From Janthinobacterium sp. 1_2014MBL_MicDiv (lineage in GTDB: Bacteria > Pseudomonadota > Gammaproteobacteria > Burkholderiales > Burkholderiaceae_D), in contig NZ_CP011319.1 of the NCBI RefSeq assembly GCF_001865675.1, forward strand, positions 248,001 through 312,000: a stretch of 64,000 nt of DNA, given 5' to 3'. The notes beneath the pieces are model-generated. The model was not told where the DNA came from, did not search any database, and saw only the letters and a program-made list of their open reading frames with translations. The position numbers and the translations under genes are program-made. Shown here piece by piece: positions 51,431-59,976 of this stretch; positions within the stretch are counted from its first letter, which is position 1, and each line of letters starts with the position of its first letter.

Positions 51431-52653
51431 GGCTTCAAGACTTTCGCTACTTTGGCGGCGCGCAGGCGGAAGGCGTCCGGCATGCCGGAGCCGAGCAGCG
51501 GACGCAGGTAGAGCCTGAAAGCATCGGTCACGTCCGTGCCGCTGGCGCTGATGAACTCGTCTTCCATGGTGCGCGTCTTGCCCGCCACGTCCGACAGGGG
51601 CAGCAATGCATAGTCGACGGAATAGAAGCCCGTGCGCTTGATGGCGACGGAACCGTCGCGCTCGCCCCACATGGCGAACTGCACGGCCTTTTCGCCCACT
51701 TCGCGCGCCTCGCGCTGGTCGACGTCGGAAACGCAGCCGATGAAGGAGCGCTGCAAATAGCCGAAGGTGTCGCCGCGCACGCGCTTGATGCCGAGCTTGG
51801 ACTTGATCTCGTCGCACAGCAGGTCGGCCAGCGCGCCCGTGCCCGACAATTGCACATTGCCGTGCGCATCGCGCTCGACCTCGTTGCCCACCTGTTTGGC
51901 CAGCAGGCTGGCGATCGGCTCGCCCGAGGCATCGTGGATGCCTTCGGAGACGGCGATCACGCAGCGCCCGTACTTGGCATACGCGGCCTTCACGTCGGCG
52001 AGGAAGTTTTCCAGCACGAAGACGCGCTCGGGCAGGTAGATCAGGTGCGGGCCGTCGTCGGGGAACTTCTTGCCCAGCGCCGAGGCGGCTGTCAGGAAGC
52101 CCGCGTGGCGGCCCATCACCACGCCCACGTAGACGCCAGGCAGGGCGGCGTTGTCGAGGTTGGCGCCGGCGAACGCCTGCGCGACGAAGCGCGCGGCCGA
52201 AGGAAAGCCGGGCGTGTGGTCGCTGCCCACCAGGTCGTTGTCGATGGTCTTGGGAATGTGGATGCAGCGCAGCGGGTAGCCGGCCTTGTGCGCTTCCTCG
52301 CTGACGATGCGCACCGTGTCGGATGAGTCGTTGCCGCCGATGTAAAAGAAGTGTTCGATCTCGTGCGCGCGCAGCACTTCGAAGATTTGCTGGCAGTAGG
52401 CGATGTCGGGCTTGTCGCGCGTGGAGCCGAGGGCGGACGAGGGCGTGGCGGCCACCAGTTCCAGGTTATGGCTGGTTTCCTGCGTCAGATCAACAAACTC
52501 TTCATTGACGATGCCGCGCACCCCATGCAGCGCCCCATATACGCGCGTGACGTGCTGGAAGCGCCGCGATTCGAGCACCACGCCTACCAGCGACTGGTTG
52601 ATGACGGCGGTGGGACCGCCCCCTTGGGCGACAAGAATTTTTCCAGACGGCAT
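51427..52653 (-). CDS. pfp: pyrophosphate-dependent 6-phosphofructokinase
   Basis: A 408-residue phosphofructokinase that probably uses pyrophosphate. Motifs: QGGGPTAVINQ (residues 10-20), YIGGNDSSDTVRIV with GGNDSSDT at 106-113 in place of the ATP-type GGDGS, IPKTIDNDL at 133-141, and VVMGRHAGFLTAASA. The Asp after GGN, instead of Gly, is the known mark for pyrophosphate specificity. It would work reversibly between glycolysis and gluconeogenesis. ACGAGGAAA precedes the ATG. It is a single gene whose end overlaps the IclR gene. Confidence 0.93.
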   Translation of the reverse strand: MPSGKILVAQGGGPTAVINQSLVGVVLESRRFQHVTRVYGALHGVRGIVNEEFVDLTQETSHNLELVAATPSSALGSTRDKPDIAYCQQIFEVLRAHEIEHFFYIGGNDSSDTVRIVSEEAHKAGYPLRCIHIPKTIDNDLVGSDHTPGFPSAARFVAQAFAGANLDNAALPGVYVGVVMGRHAGFLTAASALGKKFPDDGPHLIYLPERVFVLENFLADVKAAYAKYGRCVIAVSEGIHDASGEPIASLLAKQVGNEVERDAHGNVQLSGTGALADLLCDEIKSKLGIKRVRGDTFGYLQRSFIGCVSDVDQREAREVGEKAVQFAMWGERDGSVAIKRTGFYSVDYALLPLSDVAGKTRTMEDEFISASGTDVTDAFRLYLRPLLGSGMPDAFRLRAAKVAKVLKP

Positions 52654-52763
52654 GGGATTTCCTCGTAAGTGGAACGGCCCTCCAGCCTACTCCTTTTTTG
52701 CGGCTGTGCCGTCTTTTCCGATAAGTCTGTCGAGACATTGTTTTGCATCCCCCAGCCCTTGAT

Positions 52764-52787
52764 GCATTGTTATTCGCATTGTTATTC
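52764..52787. repeat. 12-base tandem duplication
   Basis: GCATTGTTATTC occurs twice head to tail (52764-52775, 52776-52787). The second copy contains the stop codon of the symporter gene on the minus strand. The first copy lies in its 3' flank. Confidence 0.9.
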
Positions 52788-54830
52788 CGGTGCGCGGATA
52801 TGCTCGACCAATCCCGTGCTGCGGCGTCCCGGCGCCGGCGTCAGCCAGCTGACGAGGATGGCGGCGGCCAGGCCGGCCGGCACGCCGAAGATGCCGGCGG
52901 AAATCGGTGCGATATGCAGCCATTGCCCGGCTGCACTGCCGCCCAGCATGGCGCTCGTGTGCAGCATGTAATACAGGCACACGCCGAAGCCTGCCAGCAT
53001 GCCGGCCAGCGCACCCTGGTAAGTGGTGCGTTTCCAGAACACGCCCAGCACGAGGGGCGGGAACAGGGTCGAGGCGGCCAGCGAGAAGGCCACGCCCACC
53101 AGCGACAGGATGTCGGCCGGTTTTTGCGAGGCCGCGTAGGCGGCGATGAAGGCCACGGCCAGCAGCAGCAGTTTCGAGATCGTCACGCGCTTCTGCGTCG
53201 ATGCGGTGGGATCGACCACCTTGTAATAGATGTCGTGCGACAGGGCGTTGGAGATGGCCAGCAGCAAGCCGTCCGCCGTCGACAGGGCGGCGGCCAGGCC
53301 GCCCGCCGCCACCAGGCCGGATATCACGTAGGGCAGGCCGGCGATCTCGGGCGTGGCCAGCACCAGCACGTCGGCGTCGATGGAAATTTCCGCCAGTTGC
53401 ACGATGCCGTCGCGGTTGACGTCGACGATGCTGATCAGGGGGCTGAGCTTGTCCACGTTGGCCCAGTACGATACCCATGTGGGCAGGTTCGCGTATTGCG
53501 TGCCCACCAGCGCCGAGTAAATGTCGTACTTGACCAGCACGGCCAGCGCAGGAATCGTGAGATAGATCAACAAGATGAAGAACAGGGTCCAGAACACGGA
53601 GACGCGCGTTTCGTGCACGGAGGGCGTGGTGTAGGATCGCATCAGGATATGGGGCAGGGCGGCCGTGCCCAGCATCATGCAAAACACGAGGGCGAGGAAA
53701 TTGTTGCGCTTGATGTCGGATTGCGCGCGGTCCGGCGCGGGAAACGGCAGCGCGTGCGGCGTGATCGGCTCGGCGCGCTTCTGGTTGTGTGCTTGCGCCG
53801 TTTGCCACAGCGCGCGCGCTTCATCGGGACTTTTCGGATAGGCGATCAGGCTGCGTTCCGCGTTGCGGATATCGAACAGTGAGGCATTGCGCTGGCGCAA
53901 ATTGTCGAGCTGGCGCTGGGCGGCCAGGTGACCTTGTTCCCAGGAACCGGGCAAGCCGTCGATGCGCGCCTGGTAGCTGATGGCGCGCTGGCGGAAGATG
54001 GCGCGCACCTCGTTTTCCTTCGGATCGGCCTCCAGCACGTGCTCGCGCGCGCTCAGTTGTGGCAGCACCTTGCCATACGCGATCTGCGGCACGGGATTGT
54101 CCGCATGCTTGACGGACAGCCACATGGCGGGAATCAGGAAGGCGACGAGGATGATGATGTATTGCGCCACTTGCGTCCAGGTGATGGCGCGCATGCCGCC
54201 GAGAAAGGAGCACACGAGAATGCTGGCCAGGCCCAGGAAGATGCCGACGGAAAAATCCACGCCCGTGAAGCGCGAGGCGATCAGGCCGACGGCGTAGATT
54301 TGCGCCACCACATACGTAAATGACACGATGATGGTGGCGGCCACGGCCACCACGCGCACGGCGGCGCCACGCCCGTCCGCGCCGCTGCCGTAGCGGGCAG
54401 CGAGGAAATCGGGGATCGTGTACTGGCCGAACTTGCGCAGGTAGGGCGCGATCAGCAGCGCTACCAGGCAATAGCCGCCCGTCCAGCCCATGATGAAGGC
54501 CAGACCATCGAAGCCGTTCAGGTACAGGCCGCCCGCCAGGCTGATGAAGCTGGCGGCCGAGATCCAGTCGGCGGCCGTCGCCATGCCGTTGAACATGGCC
54601 GGCACCCTGCGCCCCGCCACATAGTATTCCGTGACGTTCGAGGTGCGGCTGATGACGCCGATGGTGGCATACAGGCTGATGGTGGCGAACATGAACAGGT
54701 AGCCGATCCAGACGCGCGGCATGCCTTCCTGCTCCAGCACCGTCAGGGCCAGCAGGAAGGCGGCGAAGCCGCCGGCAAACAGCAGGTAGTAGCGGCACAG
54801 CCGGCCAAAGAAGGTGCGCTGGCCGCTCAT
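52782..54830 (-). CDS. Na+/solute symporter, VC_2705-type large subunit
   Basis: A 682-residue sodium:solute symporter family protein with about thirteen membrane segments. Marks: EYYVAGRRVPAMFNGMATAA, DWISAASFISLAGGLYLNGF, FVTYVVAQIYAVGLIASRFT-like membrane segments and GLAAALSTADGLLLAISNAL. A hydrophilic insert of about 120 residues (roughly 255-375, with ADPKENEVRAIFRQRAISYQ) is found in the subfamily that pairs with DUF4212 proteins. Acetate or another small carboxylate is a likely solute. Its ATG overlaps the DUF4212 stop. Confidence 0.92.
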   Translation of the reverse strand: MSGQRTFFGRLCRYYLLFAGGFAAFLLALTVLEQEGMPRVWIGYLFMFATISLYATIGVISRTSNVTEYYVAGRRVPAMFNGMATAADWISAASFISLAGGLYLNGFDGLAFIMGWTGGYCLVALLIAPYLRKFGQYTIPDFLAARYGSGADGRGAAVRVVAVAATIIVSFTYVVAQIYAVGLIASRFTGVDFSVGIFLGLASILVCSFLGGMRAITWTQVAQYIIILVAFLIPAMWLSVKHADNPVPQIAYGKVLPQLSAREHVLEADPKENEVRAIFRQRAISYQARIDGLPGSWEQGHLAAQRQLDNLRQRNASLFDIRNAERSLIAYPKSPDEARALWQTAQAHNQKRAEPITPHALPFPAPDRAQSDIKRNNFLALVFCMMLGTAALPHILMRSYTTPSVHETRVSVFWTLFFILLIYLTIPALAVLVKYDIYSALVGTQYANLPTWVSYWANVDKLSPLISIVDVNRDGIVQLAEISIDADVLVLATPEIAGLPYVISGLVAAGGLAAALSTADGLLLAISNALSHDIYYKVVDPTASTQKRVTISKLLLLAVAFIAAYAASQKPADILSLVGVAFSLAASTLFPPLVLGVFWKRTTYQGALAGMLAGFGVCLYYMLHTSAMLGGSAAGQWLHIAPISAGIFGVPAGLAAAILVSWLTPAPGRRSTGLVEHIRAPE

Positions 54831-55141
54831 GCTTGCTCGCTGGCATGGAAGGCCCGGTCCAGGCGGCGCATGCGCCAGGCATACACGGCGATGATGGCCA
54901 GGTACACGAGCGAGGCGCCCTGGGCCGCCATATAGAAGGGCAGCGGCCAGCCGAACAGATTCAGATGCAGCAGTTCGCGCGCATAAAACACGGTCAGAAA
55001 GCCTGTCAGCAGCCAGATGAGCAGCAAGACGGCCGTCAGGCGCCGCGTCCTGAGCCAGTGCGCATCGAGGCGCTGCTGCAACTCGGGACTGGGCGCGCGC
55101 GACGGCCGCGCCGGCGCGGCAGGTGGAACCGGCTTATCCAT
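54827..55141 (-). CDS. DUF4212 symporter small subunit
   Basis: A 104-residue membrane protein with two hydrophobic helices, LTAVLLLIWLLTGFLTVFYA and YMAAQGASLVYLAIIAVYAW. The linker ARELLHLNLFGWPLPFYMAA is the DUF4212 signature. Such proteins form the small partner of sodium/solute symporters. I chose the start at 55141 because AGAGGA lies about eleven bases upstream; an ATG four codons earlier (55153) abuts that sequence with no spacer. Either way the start overlaps the histidine kinase end. A four-base overlap couples it to the symporter. Confidence 0.88.
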   Translation of the reverse strand: MDKPVPPAAPARPSRAPSPELQQRLDAHWLRTRRLTAVLLLIWLLTGFLTVFYARELLHLNLFGWPLPFYMAAQGASLVYLAIIAVYAWRMRRLDRAFHASEQA

Positions 55142-56672
55142 ATGTGATGTCATCCTCTTCGGGCGCGTCCGGCAGCAGCAGGGCTATGCATAGGCGCAAC
55201 AGCGTGCCCGGCAGCTTGGGCGACTGCGCACGCGGATTATTGAAAATGTCGACTTCGGCGCCGTGCTGCTGGGCGATTTCGCGCACGATGGCCAGGCCCA
55301 GGCCACTGCCGTCGGCATTGCTGCCGAGAATGCGATAAAAGCGTTCGAACACGTGCGCCCGCTCCGCTGGCGGAATGCCGGGGCCCGTATCCTCCACTTC
55401 CAGGATGGCCAGCTCGAGGGTGCTGCGCACGCGCACCGTGACGCTGCCGCCGGCAGGCGTGTAGCGCAGGGCGTTGTCGATCAGGTTGCTCAGCAGTTCG
55501 CGCAGCATGATGGCATTGCCGGAAATTATGATCGGGTATGCTGCCTGCTCGAAGCCCAGGTCGATATGCTGGGCAAACGAGGCTTGCACCCAGTCCTGCA
55601 CCACGCCGCGCGCCAGTTCGCTCAGTTCGATCGGTTCAAACGCCGTGCCCGCCTGCGGCTGGTTTTCCGCGCGCGCCAGGGCCAGCAGCTGGTTCACCAG
55701 CCGCGTGGCCGCCTCCGAACTCTTGGCCAGCTGCAACAGCGAGCGGTGGATCTCGTCGTGGTCGGTCTGGCGCAAGGCCAGCTCGGATTGCATGCGCATG
55801 CCGGCCAGCGGTGTCTTCATCTGGTGCGCCGCGTCGGCGATGAAGCGCTTCTGCATGTCGATCGACAGCGACAGACGCGCCAGCATGTCGTTGAGCGAAC
55901 CGACCAGTGGCGTGATTTCCTCGGGCACCTGGCCCGATTCGATCGGCGATAAATCGTCCGGCGGCCGCGCGCGTATGCGTTCCTGCAACTGCGCCAGCGG
56001 CGACAGGCCGCGCGCCAGGGCAAACCAGACCAGGGCCAGGATCACGGGCAGGATGATGAACTGCGGCAAGATCACGCCCTTGATGATTTCGTTTGCCAGC
56101 TGCGCGCGCTTTTCCAGGGTTTCGCCCACTTGCACCAGGGCGCGGCGCGGCTCGTCGTCGGTGCTGGCCGGCATGTCGAGATAGGTGAAGGCCACGCGCA
56201 CGGGCGTGCCATGGATGGTGTCATTGCGAAACAGCACGGTGCCGCTGCGGTATTTGTCGGGGTCCTGCGGCTGCGGCAAGTCGCGGTCGCCGTCGAGGTA
56301 TTCGCCGCGCTCGCCCAGCACCAGGTAATACAGGGTGTCGACATCGTCGCCGCGCAGGAAGTCGCGGCCCGTGTTGCTGGCGTTCTTGTCCGGCTGGCGG
56401 CGCAGCATGGCGCCATCGGCCTGCTTGACCTGCTGCGTCAGCACGGTGACGCTGTCTTCCAGCGCATGGTCGAACGGTTGATTCGCGATGCTCTTGGCCA
56501 CCAGGTAGGTGATGGCGATGCTCATCGGCCACAGCAGCAGCAAGGGCGCCAGCATCCAGTCGAGAATTTCGCCGAACAGCGAATGCTCGATGGTGTCATC
56601 CTGTTCCGTGGTGGGCGGCTCGAACCAGTCGTCGTCCGCCGCCTCGTCCGCGGGCGCCTCGCGCGCCTTCAC
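55134..56672 (-). CDS. sensor histidine kinase, TctE-like
   Basis: A 512-residue membrane kinase. It has membrane helices at about residues 39-58 and 198-220 and, between them, a periplasmic 2CSK_N-type sensor domain. The phospho-acceptor is His283 in FIADAAHQMKTPLAGMRMQS, and ATP-binding boxes include SNLIDNALRYTPAGGSVTV and LEVEDTGPGIPPAERAHVFE. The start is a GTG overlapping the response regulator stop in GTGA form; an earlier start would duplicate regulator sequence. It probably senses a carboxylate for which the linked symporter is the uptake system. Confidence 0.9.
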   Translation of the reverse strand: MKAREAPADEAADDDWFEPPTTEQDDTIEHSLFGEILDWMLAPLLLLWPMSIAITYLVAKSIANQPFDHALEDSVTVLTQQVKQADGAMLRRQPDKNASNTGRDFLRGDDVDTLYYLVLGERGEYLDGDRDLPQPQDPDKYRSGTVLFRNDTIHGTPVRVAFTYLDMPASTDDEPRRALVQVGETLEKRAQLANEIIKGVILPQFIILPVILALVWFALARGLSPLAQLQERIRARPPDDLSPIESGQVPEEITPLVGSLNDMLARLSLSIDMQKRFIADAAHQMKTPLAGMRMQSELALRQTDHDEIHRSLLQLAKSSEAATRLVNQLLALARAENQPQAGTAFEPIELSELARGVVQDWVQASFAQHIDLGFEQAAYPIIISGNAIMLRELLSNLIDNALRYTPAGGSVTVRVRSTLELAILEVEDTGPGIPPAERAHVFERFYRILGSNADGSGLGLAIVREIAQQHGAEVDIFNNPRAQSPKLPGTLLRLCIALLLPDAPEEDDITYG

Positions 56673-57403
56673 TTGGTGGCGGGACCGCTGGCAGGGGCGG
56701 CCGCCTCGCCCGCTTCGGCTTGCAGGCGCGCCGCTTCCGAATATTTTTCCAGGCAATAGCCGAGGCCGCGCACGGTGGCGATGCGCACGCCGCCCACTTC
56801 GATCTTCTTGCGCAGCCGGTGCACATACACTTCGATGGCGTTGTTCGACACCTCTTCTCCCCATTCGCACAGGTGGTCGACCAGCTGCTCTTTGGAAACG
56901 AGACGGCCCGTACGGCCCAGCAGGATTTCCAGCAAGCCCAGTTCGCGCGCCGACAGGTCGAGCATCTGGTCGTTGATGTAGGCGCTGCGTCCCACCTGGT
57001 CATAGCTGAGCGGACCGTGCTTGATGATGGTGGCGCCGCCGCCCGCGCCGCGCCGGGTCAGGGCGCGCACTCTTGCCTCCAGTTCCGACAGGGCGAACGG
57101 CTTGGCCATATAATCGTCGGCGCCCAGGTCGAGGCCATTCACACGTTGCTCGATGGAATCGGCGGCCGTCAGGATCAGCACGGGCAGCAGCGAAGCGCGC
57201 GCGCGCAGGCGGCGCAGCACTTCCAGTCCCGACATCTTCGGCAAGCCGAGGTCGAGGATCAGCAAGTCGAATTCCTGGGTGGACAGGGCCGTATCGGCTT
57301 CCTGTCCGTTCTTCACGTAGTCGATGGCATAGCCGGACTGGCGCAGCGAACGGGTCAGCCCGTCAGCCAGCACGCTGTCATCTTCGGCAAGTAAAATACG
57401 CAT
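56669..57403 (-). CDS. OmpR/TctD-type response regulator
   Basis: A 244-residue response regulator. The receiver has acidic Asp8 and Asp9 in LAEDDSVLADGL, phosphorylation site Asp51 in LLILDLGLPKMSG, and the conserved Lys in GADDYMAKPFALSELE. The C-terminal winged helix ends IEVYVHRLRKKIEVGGVRIA and VRGLGYCLEKYSEAARL. It is the first gene of the four-gene minus-strand operon with kinase, small subunit and symporter, so it likely activates that operon. Confidence 0.94.
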   Translation of the reverse strand: MRILLAEDDSVLADGLTRSLRQSGYAIDYVKNGQEADTALSTQEFDLLILDLGLPKMSGLEVLRRLRARASLLPVLILTAADSIEQRVNGLDLGADDYMAKPFALSELEARVRALTRRGAGGGATIIKHGPLSYDQVGRSAYINDQMLDLSARELGLLEILLGRTGRLVSKEQLVDHLCEWGEEVSNNAIEVYVHRLRKKIEVGGVRIATVRGLGYCLEKYSEAARLQAEAGEAAAPASGPATK

Positions 57404-57536
57404 GGTCAGGCTTCCTCGGCTTGCGACGGTAGAAGCTTGTATTGTGTTTCATTTTCCGCAAGGTGGCGAGTTTTTGTGAAAAACAAGGCTTGTATTGATC
57501 TGTTTCAAAACAAATCCACGTTCCGCTTGCATTGAT

Positions 57537-57556
57537 CACTGTTTTTTTATACAGTA
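57537..57556 (+). promoter_or_regulatory. LexA (SOS) box of recA
   Basis: CACTGTTTTTTTATACAGTA contains CTGT-N8-ACAG in the right spacing, with the flanking ACTG...CAGT extended symmetry. It lies 50 bases before the recA ATG, as expected for direct LexA control. Confidence 0.9.
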
Positions 57557-57605
57557 GTGTCTGTAACGAATTTAACCCACGCGCTCACCCAGGCTGAAAG
57601 AACAT

Positions 57606-58712
57606 ATGGACGATAAAAAAGCTGTAGTACCCGCATCGGAAAAAGCCAAGGCGCTCGCCGCCGCACTGGCGCAGATCGAGAAGCAGTTTGGCAAAGGTTC
57701 GGTCATGCGTATGGATGCCAGCGCACCGATCGAAGAAGTGCAAGTCGTGTCGACCGGTTCGCTCGGCCTGGATATCGCGCTGGGCGTCGGCGGCTTGCCG
57801 CGCGGCCGCGTGGTGGAAATCTACGGTCCGGAATCGTCGGGTAAAACCACCTTGACCCTGCAAACCATTGCAGAAATGCAAAAATTGGGCGGCACCTGCG
57901 CCTTTATTGATGCCGAGCACGCGCTCGACGTCGGCTATGCGCAAAAACTGGGTGTAAACCTGCATGAATTGCTGATCTCGCAACCGGATACGGGCGAGCA
58001 GGCGCTGGAAATCTGCGACGCCCTCGTGCGTTCGGGCAGCGTCGACCTGGTGGTCATCGACTCCGTGGCCGCACTGACGCCACGCGCCGAGATCGAAGGT
58101 GACATGGGCGATTCCCTGCCGGGCCTGCAAGCGCGTCTGATGTCGCAAGCGCTGCGTAAATTGACCGGTTCCATCAACCGCACGAACACCCTGGTCATCT
58201 TCATCAACCAGATCCGCATGAAGATCGGCGTGATGTTCGGCAGCCCGGAAACGACCACCGGCGGCAATGCGCTGAAATTCTACGCTTCCGTGCGCCTGGA
58301 CATCCGCCGTACCGGCTCGATCAAGTCCGGCGATGAAGTGATCGGCAACGAAACCAAGGTCAAGGTCGTCAAGAACAAGATCGCGCCGCCATTCAAGGAA
58401 GCGCACTTCGACATCCTGTACGGCGCCGGCACCTCGCGCGAAGGCGAAATCCTCGACCTGGGTTCGGATGCCAAGATCGTGGAAAAATCCGGTTCGTGGT
58501 ACAGCTATAACGGCGAACGCATCGGCCAGGGCAAGGACAACGCCCGCGCCTTCCTGCAAGAGCGTCCGGCACTGGCACGCGAGATCGAAAACAAGGTCCG
58601 CGCATCGCTGGGCGTACGTGAACTGCCGCCGCTGGCCGCTGAAAAGCCGGAAAAAGCGGATAAAGCCGCCGACAAGGCGGCCAAGGCTGCGGAAGCGAAA
58701 GCGGCCGAGTAA
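57606..58712 (+). CDS. recA: recombinase RecA
   Basis: A 368-residue strand-exchange ATPase central to recombination and SOS induction. Walker A GPESSGKT is at residues 74-81, followed by LQTIAEMQKLGGTCAFIDAE. Walker B is LVVIDSVAAL; loop L2 is NQIRMKIGVMFGSPETTTGG. The tail is Ala/Lys/Glu-rich, as in other betaproteobacterial RecA proteins. A LexA box precedes it. A strong hairpin lies between recA and recX. Confidence 0.98.
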   Translation: MDDKKAVVPASEKAKALAAALAQIEKQFGKGSVMRMDASAPIEEVQVVSTGSLGLDIALGVGGLPRGRVVEIYGPESSGKTTLTLQTIAEMQKLGGTCAFIDAEHALDVGYAQKLGVNLHELLISQPDTGEQALEICDALVRSGSVDLVVIDSVAALTPRAEIEGDMGDSLPGLQARLMSQALRKLTGSINRTNTLVIFINQIRMKIGVMFGSPETTTGGNALKFYASVRLDIRRTGSIKSGDEVIGNETKVKVVKNKIAPPFKEAHFDILYGAGTSREGEILDLGSDAKIVEKSGSWYSYNGERIGQGKDNARAFLQERPALAREIENKVRASLGVRELPPLAAEKPEKADKAADKAAKAAEAKAAE

Positions 58713-58715
58713 GCA

Positions 58716-58753
58716 GGCAACTCAGCAGGCAATTTAGCCGGCAACTCAGCAGG
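58716..58753. repeat. 14-base direct repeat after recA
   Basis: GGCAACTCAGCAGG occurs at 58716-58729 and 58740-58753 with a ten-base spacer that contains a third partial copy, GCAATTTAGCC. It lies immediately after the recA stop. Confidence 0.85.
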
Positions 58754-58779
58754 AAAATTGTTCGTCCAGGCCAGTTGCC

Positions 58780-58812
58780 GCGGCAGGGTCCGCTTTCGGG
58801 CGGTCCTGCCGC
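58780..58812 (+). terminator. hairpin between recA and recX
   Basis: GCGGCAGG and CCGC pair with GCGG and CCTGCCGC across a six-base loop, with a small bulge (GT against T). The stem is 12 base pairs, nearly all GC, with no T-tract. In E. coli a terminator between recA and recX lets only a fraction of transcripts through; this hairpin could do the same. Confidence 0.6.
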
Positions 58813-58962
58813 AGCAGGATGGCGGCCCCTTGCGCCGCAGCTTGCCGGGCAAAAGATCTACAATGAATGCCGCCTCGCGCCCGTGCGCCAGGCGGCATTT
58901 GTATTTTGGCGGTATGTTTGACGCTATATCTGTGGTGTTGATGTGATGGACGATAGGGTGGA

Positions 58963-59421
58963 ATGATGGCAGCGGTACAGTTGAGCCTGAAGGGCAGGGC
59001 GCTACGCTTCCTGTCGATGCGTGAACACAGCCGCATGGAATTGCGGCGCAAGCTGCAGCGCCATGCGCAGGAAGGCGACGATGTGGAAGCCTTGCTCGAC
59101 AGCCTGGAGCAGGCCAACTGGCTGTCGCAGGAACGTTTTTCCGAGTCGCTGATCCATCGCCGCTCGGCGCGCTTTGGCAACAGCCGCATCATGGCCGAGC
59201 TGCAAAGCCATGGCATCGGCGGCGAGGCGCTGCAAGAGCTCAAGGCCGGGCTGGCCGAAGGCGAGGTGGCGCGTGCCTGCGAGGTGTGGCGCCGCAAGTT
59301 TGGTGTAGTGGCGCAGGATGCCGAGCAGCGCAGCAAGCAGATGCGCTTCCTGATGCAGCGCGGTTTTTCCCAGCGCGCCGTGCAGGTGGCCTTGAAAGGC
59401 CTGGAGCCCGAGGACGACTAG
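58963..59421 (+). CDS. recX: regulatory protein RecX
   Basis: A 152-residue protein that inhibits RecA filament extension and activity. The repeated helical pattern is visible: KGRALRFLSMREHSRMELRR, KLQRHAQEGDDVEALLDSLE, QANWLSQERFSESLIHRRSA, RFGNSRIMAELQSHGI and QMRFLMQRGFSQRAVQVALK. It lies 250 bases downstream of recA with a hairpin between; it may also have its own promoter. The second Met could be the start. Confidence 0.93.
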   Translation: MMAAVQLSLKGRALRFLSMREHSRMELRRKLQRHAQEGDDVEALLDSLEQANWLSQERFSESLIHRRSARFGNSRIMAELQSHGIGGEALQELKAGLAEGEVARACEVWRRKFGVVAQDAEQRSKQMRFLMQRGFSQRAVQVALKGLEPEDD

Positions 59422-59976
59422 CCGAACCGACGTGGTTCGCACGGCGCGCGCATCGCACCTTGCGGCGTCGCCCCCCCGCTCCGGTCCGCCGCTCGTATGC
59501 TGGCCGGCGGGCCGGTCTCCGCTGTGTTCCATCTGCAACAGTCACGGTCCTGTCTGTGCCGGCGCTGGCGGGCCGGTGCCGCCGCGTATCATTATCTTCC
59601 TGCCAATGCCGTTTGCCTTGTCCATCCGCTGGTCGGACGGCGGCGTATTGTTGCACTGCGCATCGTTCGTCGGGCCAGCCCAGCCGCGCGCCGGGGCGAC
59701 GGGCCTGTTTGGCGCGGCGCATGGCGAGATCGGGCCATATCTATCATCACCATGCGTGATAACAGCGTCAATTTCCATGTGAATTCTTTATGCTTTGAAA
59801 TGTTTTTATCAAAGCAATGAAAAATTATGTTGCGGCGCAACCGGCGTCCAGTGTGCTACACTTTTAGGGTTTTTGCGGCGCCGCAGGTGCGGTTGCTGTT
59901 CGTAGAAGCTGCGAACGGCGTGCTTTATGCACATGGCTGCTTACTAAATTATGGCCGCGCAAGCGGCATCGGTCTT
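59422..59976. other. intergenic region between recX and the DUF2889 gene
   Basis: About 555 bases without an acceptable gene. The first half is GC-rich and contains only shadow-like frames. The second half turns AT-rich and includes the perfect inverted repeat TGCTTTGA (59791-59798) / TCAAAGCA (59809-59816), which could be an operator or RNA hairpin. The frame of the DUF2889 gene is open upstream to 59827, so a start earlier than 59977 is possible but not supported by a ribosome binding site. Confidence 0.55.

Noticed and set aside
59542..59840. minus-strand frames of about 80 codons before the DUF2889 gene
   Set aside because: Two alternative frames over the same DNA, both Arg/Pro/Thr-rich, without start signals.
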